Below are positions 15,007-21,143 of a stretch of 21,143 bases of DNA, piece after piece; position 1 is the stretch's first letter, and every line of letters begins with the position of its first letter. The notes beneath the pieces are model-generated. The model was not told the origin of the DNA, did no database searches, and saw only the letters and a list, made by a program, of their open reading frames with translations. Where the stretch lies: assembly GCA_025925615.1 (NCBI GenBank), contig JAICLN010000015.1, positions 1 to 21,143 on the forward strand. Reading direction: 5' to 3'. This DNA comes from Actinomycetospora sp. (GTDB taxonomy: Bacteria; Actinomycetota; Actinomycetes; Mycobacteriales; Pseudonocardiaceae). Made by a program: the position numbers and the translations under genes.

Positions 15007-16011
15007 TTGGGTCACCCCGTCGCCCTGACAACCGGCCACCCTGCCGTGATGCTCGGGGTCGGCGCCTACCGGCCACGGCGCACGGTCACGAACGACGAGG
15101 TGTGCGCGAACCTCGAGGTCGACGCCGAGTGGGTGCACGCCCGTTCCGGGATCCGGACGCGGCACTTCGCGGAGGCCGACGAGACCGTCGTCGCCATGGG
15201 CACCGCGGCCGCACGCGACGCGCTGGCGGCCGCCGGCCTGGACGCGGCCGACGTCGGGGTCACCCTCGTCGCGACGATGTCCGCGGACGGCGCCGCCCCG
15301 CAGGTCGCGACCCGCGTCGCGCACGAGCTCGGGGCGGTCCCCGGCGCGGCGATGGACGTCGGGGCCGCGTGCGCCGGGTTCTGCTACGCGCTCGAGGTGG
15401 CGGCCTCGATGGCGGCCGGGCACGGCGCCGTGCTGGTGGTCGGGGTCGAGCGGGTGACCGACATCATCGATCCGACCGACCGGTCCACGTCGTTCCTGTT
15501 CGGCGACGGGGCGGGCGCGGTGGTGGTCGGGCCGGCCGGCACTCCCGGGATCGGGCCGGTGGCCTGGGGAGCCGACGGGTCGCAGGCCGAGCTGATCATC
15601 CAGTCGCCGTCGTGGGTCGAGCACGCCCGAGGACTGGACGAGCGCATGCCCGCGCTGCGGATGCAGGGCCCGCCGGTCTTCCGCTGGGCCACCACCCGGA
15701 TGCCGCCGCTGGCCCACCAGGCCCTCGAGCGGGCCGGGATGAAGCCCGAGCAGCTCGACGCGTTCGTCCCGCACCAGGCCAACGCCCGGATCACCCACGG
15801 CCTGGTCAAGGCCCTCGGACTGCCCGAGCACGTGGCCGTGGCGCGGGACGTCGAGACGACCGGGAACACGTCGGCCGCCTCGGTCCCGCTCGCGATGCAC
15901 GCGCTGCTGACGTCGGGTGAGGCGCGGCCGGGCGACCACGCCCTGCTGCTCGGGTTCGGGGCCGGACTGACGTTCGCCGCGCAGGTGGCGACGCTGCCGA
16001 GGTACGCGTGA
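15007..16011 (+). CDS. 3-oxoacyl-ACP synthase III (KAS III / FabH-like)
   Basis: A 334-aa thiolase-fold condensing enzyme. It carries the Cys-His-Asn triad of KAS III: C122 in DVGAACAGFCYAL, H256 in FVPHQANARI and N287 in GNTSAAS. The glycine-rich LLLGFGAGLTFAAQ closes the protein. It normally condenses a short acyl-CoA starter with malonyl-ACP. The start is TTG 15007, chosen because GGAGG lies 6 nt upstream and the N-terminus matches the family length. It follows the WS/DGAT gene by 128 bp on the same strand, so it may be on the same transcript or have its own promoter. Its position after an acyl-CoA operon suggests it may use a branched starter such as isovaleryl-CoA. There is no malonyltransferase or ACP beside it, so a stand-alone secondary-metabolite KAS III is also possible. 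Confidence 0.87.
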   Translation: MGHPVALTTGHPAVMLGVGAYRPRRTVTNDEVCANLEVDAEWVHARSGIRTRHFAEADETVVAMGTAAARDALAAAGLDAADVGVTLVATMSADGAAPQVATRVAHELGAVPGAAMDVGAACAGFCYALEVAASMAAGHGAVLVVGVERVTDIIDPTDRSTSFLFGDGAGAVVVGPAGTPGIGPVAWGADGSQAELIIQSPSWVEHARGLDERMPALRMQGPPVFRWATTRMPPLAHQALERAGMKPEQLDAFVPHQANARITHGLVKALGLPEHVAVARDVETTGNTSAASVPLAMHALLTSGEARPGDHALLLGFGAGLTFAAQVATLPRYA

Positions 16012-16050
16012 CGCCCGCGGCGAGCAGCACACTGAGCTGACGTGCCCGCG

Positions 16051-16108
16051 AGCACTGAGTGGACCCTCAGGGCTCCTCGGGCAGCCCTCACGGTCCACTC
16101 GGTGTGCT
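16051..16108. terminator. GAGTGGACC hairpin 1 of tandem pair
   Basis: Imperfect inverted repeat: CACTGAGTGGACC through GGGCT (16053-16074) pairs with AGCCC through GGTCCACTCGGTG (16083-16104) with few mismatches, around a CCTCGGGC loop. It lies after the KAS III stop, between convergent genes, so it probably terminates transcription from either side. Confidence 0.65.
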
Positions 16109-16122
16109 CCGGGATGCCCAGG

Positions 16123-16179
16123 CGCCTCCGAGTGGACCCCCACGGCTGCGCCGGCAGCCACCGGGGTCCACTCGGCGCG
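16123..16179. terminator. GAGTGGACC hairpin 2 of tandem pair
   Basis: A second copy of the same design: CTCCGAGTGGACCCC (from 16126) pairs with GGGGTCCACTCGGCG, and inner GGCTGC pairs with GCAGCC around a short loop. It sits 15 bp after hairpin 1 and about 20 bp before the aldo/keto reductase stop. The shared core with hairpin 1 is CGAGTGGACC/GGTCCACTCG. Confidence 0.65.
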
Positions 16180-16199
16180 TCGGCGTCGGCGCGCCAGCG

Positions 16200-17168
16200 C
16201 TAACGGTGCCCGGCGATCCCCCGCGGCGCGTAGGTCTCGCCGAGCTCGGTCAGCTCGCGCTCGTCGAGCTCCAGGTCGACCGCGGCGACGGCGTCGTTCA
16301 GGTGCTCGAGCTTCGTGGCCCCGATGATCGGCGAGTCCACCACCGGGTTGGCCATGACCCAGGCGAGCGCGACCTGGGCACGGCTGACCCCGCGCTTCTC
16401 GGCGATCTCGGCGACCTTCTCGACGATGTGCCGGTCGGAATCCTGGTAGAGCGTCTTGCCGAACTCGTCGGTCTCGCCGCGGTTCGTCGTCTCGTCCCAG
16501 TCGCGGGTGAGCTTGCCGCGCGCGAGGGGGCTCCACGGGATCGAGCCGATGCCCTCGTCCGCGCAGAGCGGCAGCATCTCCCGCTCCTCCTCGCGGTAGA
16601 GCAGGTTGTAGTGGTCCTGCATCGTCACGAAGCGGGCCCAGCCGTTCGCGTCCTGCAGGTGCAGCGCCTTCGCGAACTGCCAGGCGAACATCGACGACGC
16701 GCCGATGTAGCGCGCCTTGCCGGACTTCACGACGTCGTGGAGCGCCTCGAGCGTCTCCTCCAGCGGCGTCTCCGGGTCGAACCGGTGGATCTGGTAGAGG
16801 TCGACGTAGTCCATGCGCAGGCGCGACAGCGAGTGGTCGATCCCGGTCATGATCGCCTTGCGGGAGAGCCCCGCGCCGTTCGGGCCCGGGCGCATCCGGT
16901 TGAAGACCTTGGTGGCGACGACCAGCTCGTCGCGATCGCCCATCTCGTTCAGCCAGCGGCCGGTGATCTCCTCGGAGGTCCCCTGCGAGTAGACGTCGGC
17001 GGTGTCGAAGAAGTTGATCCCCGCGTCGAGAGCCGCGGAGAAGAAGGGCTTGGCGTCGTCGGAGGGCAGCGCCCAGGGCCAGCGGTCGTTGGGCTCGCCG
17101 TAGCTCATGGTGCCCAGGCAGATGCGGGACACGTCCAGGCCGGTCGAGCCGAGCTTCGTGTACTCCAT
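16200..17168 (-). CDS. Aldo/keto reductase
   Basis: A 322-aa NADPH-dependent TIM-barrel reductase. The catalytic tetrad is complete: D55 and Y60 in FFDTADVYSQGTSEE, K87 in ATKVFN and H128 in YQIHRFD. The C-terminal IIGATKLEHLNDAV binds the cofactor phosphate. The opening MEYTKLGSTGLDVSRICLGT is typical. The ATG at 17168 has only a weak AGAGAG upstream. It belongs to the large YajO/Tas-like AKR group, so the substrate cannot be named. It lies downstream of the flavin monooxygenase gene on the same strand but is separated from it by the GAAGAA hairpin, so it is probably transcribed separately. Confidence 0.9.
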   Translation of the reverse strand: MEYTKLGSTGLDVSRICLGTMSYGEPNDRWPWALPSDDAKPFFSAALDAGINFFDTADVYSQGTSEEITGRWLNEMGDRDELVVATKVFNRMRPGPNGAGLSRKAIMTGIDHSLSRLRMDYVDLYQIHRFDPETPLEETLEALHDVVKSGKARYIGASSMFAWQFAKALHLQDANGWARFVTMQDHYNLLYREEEREMLPLCADEGIGSIPWSPLARGKLTRDWDETTNRGETDEFGKTLYQDSDRHIVEKVAEIAEKRGVSRAQVALAWVMANPVVDSPIIGATKLEHLNDAVAAVDLELDERELTELGETYAPRGIAGHR

Positions 17169-17236
17169 GCTCTCTGCCTACCCCGGCACCGGACCCGCCG
17201 CACCCGCCGGACTCATCGTCGGGGCCCACCGGAAAG

Positions 17237-17286
17237 CACGAACGGTCCGTTCGTCACCGAAGAAGGTGACGAACGGACCGTTCGTG
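17237..17286. terminator. GAAGAA-loop hairpin, copy 2 (perfect 22-bp stem)
   Basis: Arms 17237-17258 and 17265-17286 are perfectly complementary over 22 bp around GAAGAA. Each arm also contains a 17-bp nested palindrome (17238-17254 in the left arm) broken only at its centre base. It lies 18 bp beyond the stop of the flavin monooxygenase gene. It is the same element as 2767-2814. Confidence 0.75.
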
Positions 17287-17303
17287 GGTGAACCGGGACC
17301 GAT

Positions 17304-19127
17304 CTACTCCGCGTGGTGCGACTGCTGGAGGCCGTACACCGGGGTGTCGATGCCCTCCTGGCGGGCCTTGAGCTGGAGCGCCAGGTAGAGCGAGTAGTGC
17401 CGGCTCTGGTGCAGGTTGCCGCCGTGGAACCACAGGTTCTGCTGCTGGGTGGGCTTCCACATGTTGCGCTGCTCGCCCTCCCACGGCCCCGGGTCCTTGG
17501 TGGTGTCCGAGCCGAGGCCCCACACCTTCCCGACCCGGTTCGCCATGTCCGCGCCGATGATGTCGGCCACCGAAGTGATCATCGAGCGGTAGCCGGTGGC
17601 CAGCACCACGAGGTCGGCCTCGAGCTCGGTGCCGTCGTCGAGGCGCACCCCGGTCTCCGTGAACTCGCTGACCTGCCCCTTCGCGAGCTTGACCCGGCCG
17701 TCCGCGACCAGCTCGGCCGCGCCGACGTCGATGTAGTAGCCCGAGCCGCGGCGCAGGTACTTCATGAACAGGCCGGACTCGTCGTCGCCGAAGTCCAGGT
17801 CGAAGCCGGCGTCGCGCAGCCGCTGGTAGTAGTCGGCGTCGCGCTCCTTGGCCTGGTCGTAGGCGGGCTTCTGGAAACCGGCCATGATCTGGTAGGGCAG
17901 CGAGGCGAAGACGAGGTCTGCGGTGCGGGTGGTGATCCCGCTGCGCACCGCCTCCTCGGAGTACAGCCCGCCGAGGGCGAGCTCCATGAGCGTGTCGGAC
18001 TTGATGATGTGCGTCGACGAGCGCTGCACCATCGTGACGTCGGCGCCGGCCTCCCAGGCCGCCCCGCAGATGTCGAACGCGGAGTTGTTCGAGCCGATGA
18101 CGACGATCTTCTTGCCCTCGTAGCCCTGCGGCCCGGAGTGCTCCGAGGAGTGCTGGATCTCCCCACGGAAGCGGTCCATGCCCGGGAACTCGACCTTGTT
18201 CGGCTTGCCCGAGACGCCCATGGCGAACACCACCTGGCGCGGGCGGAGCACGACCTCCTCGGGGCCGTTCCCGCGGTCGCGCTGGACCTTCACGGTCCAA
18301 CGGCCCTCGGCCTCGTCGAACTCCGCCGACTCCGCCGTCGTCGAGCCCCAGTAGTTGATCTCCATGACCTTGGCGTACATCTCGAGCCAGTCCGCGATCT
18401 TGTCCTTGGGCGCGAACACCGGCCAGTTGTCCGGGAAGGGCATGTAGGGCAGGTGGTCGTACCAGACCGGGTCGTGCAGGGCGAGGCTCTTGTAGCGCTT
18501 GCGCCAGGAGTCGCCGGGCCGCTCGTTGCGCTCGATGACGATCGCCTCGACACCGAGCTGGCGCAGCCGGGCCGAGAGCGCGATGCCGCCCTGCCCGCCG
18601 CCGATGATGACGACCTCGGGCTGGCGCGAGTACCCCAGCTCCTCCGCCTCGCGCTCGCGCTGCTCCTTCCACGTCTCGCGGTCGGGATCGGCGCCGTGCA
18701 GCGTGCCCTTCGGACGGTTCTCGCGCTGGTTCTCCTCGAAGCCCTTGAGCTCGTCGAGGGTGGTCAGCAGCGTCCAGGCCTTGCCGTCGCGCAACCGGAC
18801 GTGACCGGTCCCCCGGCCCACCGCGGTCTCGAACGTCAGCCAGGCCTCGTCGACGCCGTCGGCGCTGGTCGGCTCGCCGGTGACGGCGAAGTCCGTCGGG
18901 GCGACGTGGTCGAGCACCGAGTTCAGCAGATCGGCGACCTGGTCGGAGCCCTCGACGGTCTTGATGTTCCAGGTGAAGGCGACCAGGTCACGCCAGTAGC
19001 ACTCGGCGTTGAACAGCGACACCGCCGCGGCGACGTCCCGGGCGGACAGCGCCTCCTGGAACGACGTCACCCACGACTCGACGCGAGCACCGACCTCGCT
19101 CTCGGGACGGTCCAGGGTCTGGGTCAC
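17304..19127 (-). CDS. NTF2/SnoaL-like domain fused to FAD/NAD(P)-dependent monooxygenase
   Basis: A 607-aa protein. Residues ~12-125 look like an NTF2/SnoaL-like cone domain (VESWVTSFQEALSARDVAAA, then VSLFNAECYWRDLVAFTWN). Residues ~170-600 form a class B-type flavin monooxygenase. The FAD Rossmann motif is VVIIGGGQGG (G176-G181), and the NADP Rossmann VVIGSNNSAFDICG (343-355) has S and N in place of glycines. The FMO fingerprint is altered to F320-RG-EIQ-H326-SSE-H330, ending in His rather than Tyr/Phe. VVLATGY (507-513) is the late signature. GTG 19127 follows AAGAGG. It could hydroxylate or Baeyer-Villiger-oxidise a small carbonyl substrate, with no specific substrate indicated. It is divergent from the exporter gene, with a 178-bp control region between them. 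Confidence 0.85.
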   Translation of the reverse strand: MTQTLDRPESEVGARVESWVTSFQEALSARDVAAAVSLFNAECYWRDLVAFTWNIKTVEGSDQVADLLNSVLDHVAPTDFAVTGEPTSADGVDEAWLTFETAVGRGTGHVRLRDGKAWTLLTTLDELKGFEENQRENRPKGTLHGADPDRETWKEQREREAEELGYSRQPEVVIIGGGQGGIALSARLRQLGVEAIVIERNERPGDSWRKRYKSLALHDPVWYDHLPYMPFPDNWPVFAPKDKIADWLEMYAKVMEINYWGSTTAESAEFDEAEGRWTVKVQRDRGNGPEEVVLRPRQVVFAMGVSGKPNKVEFPGMDRFRGEIQHSSEHSGPQGYEGKKIVVIGSNNSAFDICGAAWEAGADVTMVQRSSTHIIKSDTLMELALGGLYSEEAVRSGITTRTADLVFASLPYQIMAGFQKPAYDQAKERDADYYQRLRDAGFDLDFGDDESGLFMKYLRRGSGYYIDVGAAELVADGRVKLAKGQVSEFTETGVRLDDGTELEADLVVLATGYRSMITSVADIIGADMANRVGKVWGLGSDTTKDPGPWEGEQRNMWKPTQQQNLWFHGGNLHQSRHYSLYLALQLKARQEGIDTPVYGLQQSHHAE

Positions 19128-19179
19128 GGCGCACCTCTTCCTCTTCGTGCGGGGCCCCTGCGCCGGCCCCGGGTGATCC

Positions 19180-19195
19180 GGTGACCACCGTCACC
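19180..19195 (-). promoter_or_regulatory. Candidate operator upstream of the flavin monooxygenase
   Basis: Perfect 6-bp dyad GGTGAC / GTCACC around CACC, 53 bp upstream of GTG 19127. No clear -10/-35 pair was seen for this gene, so the site is only a candidate. Confidence 0.3.
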
Positions 19196-19267
19196 CGCGG
19201 ACGCGCGCGCGGCAAGGGTTGCAGCGGTGTTGCGACGTCGGGTGCGGAACAGCGTCCCGGATCACAC

Positions 19268-19298
19268 TGGACGTCGAGTGCACTCGAGGTCGTAGCGT
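19268..19298 (+). promoter_or_regulatory. MerR-type promoter and operator of the MFS exporter
   Basis: TGGACG (19268-19273) and TAGCGT (19293-19298) are separated by exactly 19 bp, the over-long spacer typical of promoters activated by MerR-family proteins. A perfect 14-bp palindrome, TCGAGTGCACTCGA (19274-19287), fills the spacer just after the -35. Aligned by hand with the recalled SoxR box CCTCAAGTTAACTTGAGG, 13 of 18 positions agree. The expected start site is at or next to GTG 19306. No MerR gene is in the window. Confidence 0.68.
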
Positions 19299-19305
19299 CG
19301 CTGCC

Positions 19306-21111
19306 GTGATCGACCCACGACCATCCTCTGCCGCTCCGCTCGCTCCGACGCGCCGCTGGTGGATCCTCGCCGTCATCGGCGTGGCCCAGCTGATGGTCAT
19401 CCTCGACAACTCCATCGTGAACATCGCGCTGCCCTCGGCGCAGGCGGACCTCGGCTTCTCCGACGCCCAGCGGCAGTGGGTGGTGACGGCCTACGCGCTG
19501 GCGTTCGGCAGCCTGCTGCTGCTCGGCGGGCGGCTCTCGGACCTGTTCGGGCGCAAGGCCGCGTTCGTCGTGGGCCTCGTCGGGTTCGCCGTGGCGTCCG
19601 CCCTGGGCGGGCTCGCCCCGGGCTTCGGGCTGCTGGTGGGGGCCCGCGCGCTGCAGGGCGCGTTCGGCGCGCTGCTCGCGCCGGCGGCGCTGTCACTGCT
19701 CACGACGACGTTCCCGGCCGGCCGGGACCGCGCCCGCGCCTTCGGCGTGTTCGCGACCCTCGCCGGCTCCGGCGCGGCGATCGGGCTGCTGCTCGGCGGC
19801 ACGCTCACCGAGTACGCCGACTGGCGCTGGTGCATGTACGTCAACGTCATCTTCGCGGTGATCGCGCTGGTCGGTGCGATGGTCCTGCTCCCGTCGCACC
19901 CGCCGCAGAACCGGCCGCACCTCGACCTCGCCGGCACCCTCACCGCGTCGGGCGGGCTGTTCTGCGTCGTCTTCGGGTTCGCGACCGCCGAGACCGAGGG
20001 CTGGACCTCGTGGGTCGTGTACGCGTTCCTCGCCGGCGGCATCGTGCTGCTCGCGGCGTTCGTGGTCATCCAGCGGCTGGTCCCGGCCCCGCTGCTCCCG
20101 TTGCGCGTGCTGCTCGACCGCCACCGCGGCGGCTCGTTCCTGACGATCCTCGTGCTCACCACCGGCATGTTCGGGGTGACGCTGTTCCTCGCCTACGTGC
20201 TGCAGCAGTACATGGGCTTCACCCCGGTGATGACCGGTGTCGCGATGCTGCCGATGGTCGCCGCGATCATGTCGGCGTCGACGACGATGCCGTCGCTGCT
20301 CCTGCCCCGGGTCGGTCCGAAGCCGCTGATCTTCGTCGGGCTGCTGCTGGGCGCGGGAGCGCTGTTCTGGTTCTCGTTCCTCTCCCCCGGGTCCTCCTAC
20401 GCGAACGGCGTGCTCGGCCCGCTGATCGTCATGGGCCTCGGCATGGGCACCGCGATGTCGACCTCGATCAACACCGCGACCCTCGGCGTCGACCCGCAGG
20501 ACGCCGGCGTGGCCTCGGCGACGGTGAACACGATGCAGCAGGTCGGCGGCTCGGTAGGGACGGCGCTGCTCTCCTCGATCGCGGGCACGGCCACCGCCGC
20601 CGCCCTCGCCGTCGCGGGCACCTCGCCGCGCACCGCGGCGCTGGCCGGGTACGACCGGGCCTTCGTCGTCGCCTCGGTGATCTTCCTCGTGGGCGCCGTG
20701 GTGTGCGCCTCGCTCGTGCCGGCGGGCCGTCCGCACGCAACCCCGGCGACGACGGCCACCCGCGAGCTCACGGGTGGCGACGACGCCTGGGGCGGCCCGG
20801 ACACCGTGTCGGCGACGACGTCGGTGGCCTCCCGGGCGGACGGGAACGGGCTCGTCGGGCGGGTGCTCGACGGGTCCGCGACGCCGGGCGGCACGGTGAG
20901 GGCCACCGTGACGCTCATCGACGCCGGCGACGGCGCCCAGGTCGGGCGGGCCCGCACCGACCAGGACGGCTCCTACGCGCTCGCGGTGCCCCGGGCCGGC
21001 GACTACCTGCTCGTCTGCTCCGCGCCGGGCCGCCGCCCGGTGGCCGAGCGGGTGCGGGTGGCCGCGGTGGACCTGGCGATCTCCCGCGACCTCTGGACCC
21101 CGACGGGCTGA
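19306..21111 (+). CDS. DHA2-family MFS multidrug exporter with C-terminal carboxypeptidase-regulatory-like domain
   Basis: A 601-aa inner-membrane proton-drug antiporter. I count 14 hydrophobic segments (about residues 15-474). Motifs are LDNSIVNIALPSAQADL in TM1, motif A GGRLSDLFGRK after TM2 and an antiporter motif C-like AGSGAAIGLLLGGTL in TM5. After a linker (TPATTATRELTGGDDAWGGP), residues ~514-595 form an extra domain: LVGRVLDG, ATVTLIDAGDGAQVGRARTD, QDGSYALAVPRAGDYLLVCSAPGRRP. This matches the prealbumin-like carboxypeptidase-regulatory repeat. With an even TM number the domain should face the cytoplasm. GTG 19306 has no Shine-Dalgarno and lies about 7 nt past the -10, so the mRNA is probably leaderless. 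Drug substrates are unknown. Confidence 0.88.
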   Translation: MIDPRPSSAAPLAPTRRWWILAVIGVAQLMVILDNSIVNIALPSAQADLGFSDAQRQWVVTAYALAFGSLLLLGGRLSDLFGRKAAFVVGLVGFAVASALGGLAPGFGLLVGARALQGAFGALLAPAALSLLTTTFPAGRDRARAFGVFATLAGSGAAIGLLLGGTLTEYADWRWCMYVNVIFAVIALVGAMVLLPSHPPQNRPHLDLAGTLTASGGLFCVVFGFATAETEGWTSWVVYAFLAGGIVLLAAFVVIQRLVPAPLLPLRVLLDRHRGGSFLTILVLTTGMFGVTLFLAYVLQQYMGFTPVMTGVAMLPMVAAIMSASTTMPSLLLPRVGPKPLIFVGLLLGAGALFWFSFLSPGSSYANGVLGPLIVMGLGMGTAMSTSINTATLGVDPQDAGVASATVNTMQQVGGSVGTALLSSIAGTATAAALAVAGTSPRTAALAGYDRAFVVASVIFLVGAVVCASLVPAGRPHATPATTATRELTGGDDAWGGPDTVSATTSVASRADGNGLVGRVLDGSATPGGTVRATVTLIDAGDGAQVGRARTDQDGSYALAVPRAGDYLLVCSAPGRRPVAERVRVAAVDLAISRDLWTPTG

Positions 21112-21143
21112 GTGGTCCCGCCGGACCGACGACGCGGATTTCC

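Noticed and set aside
17221..17291. Short reading frames through the GAAGAA hairpin with similar peptides at 2.8 and 17.2 kb (TNGPLVT-like)
   Set aside because: The similarity comes from the shared DNA palindrome. Frames run through the hairpin on either strand and no start site is associated, so this is a nucleic-acid repeat, not a peptide.
19219..19305. Upstream start extending the MFS exporter by 29 residues
   Set aside because: The extension crosses the MerR-type promoter and encodes no family-conserved sequence. GTG 19306 fits a leaderless start.
1..21143. CRISPR array, tRNA, rRNA, IS element or prophage
   Set aside because: No regularly spaced direct repeats, RNA gene sequence, transposase or phage structural protein was recognised on either strand.

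Overview
The window comes from a very GC-rich actinobacterium. GTG starts and 4-bp GTGA stop/start overlaps are common, and it carries a DUF664-type DinB protein, a luciferase-like (F420-type) oxidoreductase, a WS/DGAT acyltransferase and an IVD-type acyl-CoA dehydrogenase. The gene style suggests Pseudonocardiaceae (Pseudonocardia or Actinomycetospora-like). That placement is an inference, since there is no rRNA or other marker here.

Layout. (1) 1-2185, minus strand: the start of a benzoyl-CoA epoxidation (box) operon, with boxC followed 6 bp later by boxB, which runs off the left edge. A GNAT acetyltransferase gene diverges from it. (2) 2750-4730: a DinB/DUF664 gene, then an AbiEi-like/DUF559 gene bracketed by two copies, in opposite orientation, of one long palindromic repeat. 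(3) 4733-14878: a TetR regulator divergent from a tightly packed nine-gene acyl-CoA operon. Its order is acyl-CoA dehydrogenase, acyl-CoA carboxylase beta subunit, Acs-like acyl-CoA synthetase, MaoC hydratase, CitE-like lyase, LLM oxidoreductase, Cat1-type CoA-transferase and WS/DGAT acyltransferase; a KAS III (FabH-like) gene follows after a 128-bp gap. A promoter with a TetR-style palindrome at its -10/start site lies between the regulator and the operon. (4) 16012-19127: two tandem hairpins, then an aldo/keto reductase and an NTF2-FMO fusion flavoprotein on the minus strand. (5) 19306-21111: a 14-TM DHA2 drug exporter with an added C-terminal beta-sandwich-like domain. It is preceded by a MerR-type promoter with a 19-bp spacer and appears to be leaderless.

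How the genes fit together. The central operon resembles the Mycobacterium tuberculosis Rv2498c-Rv2506 leucine/itaconate locus (citE, MaoC, fadE19, accD1, fadD35, TetR) and also contains the trio used for itaconate breakdown in the Yersinia ripABC operon (Cat1-type CoA-transferase, MaoC hydratase, CitE lyase). A coherent reading is: a branched or medium acid is activated, dehydrogenated with an isovaleryl-CoA-dehydrogenase-type active site, carboxylated, hydrated and cleaved. The biotin-carrying alpha subunit needed by the carboxylase is absent from the operon.

The most unusual non-coding content is three families of intergenic palindromes, each present exactly twice: a hairpin with an invariant GAAGAA loop (2767-2814, 17237-17286), the 66-71 bp repeat flanking the DUF559 gene (3506-3571, 4545-4615), and a tandem GAGTGGACC hairpin pair (16051-16108, 16123-16179). 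No rRNA, tRNA, CRISPR array, transposase or prophage gene was seen, and no stretch over 300 bp lacks a gene.
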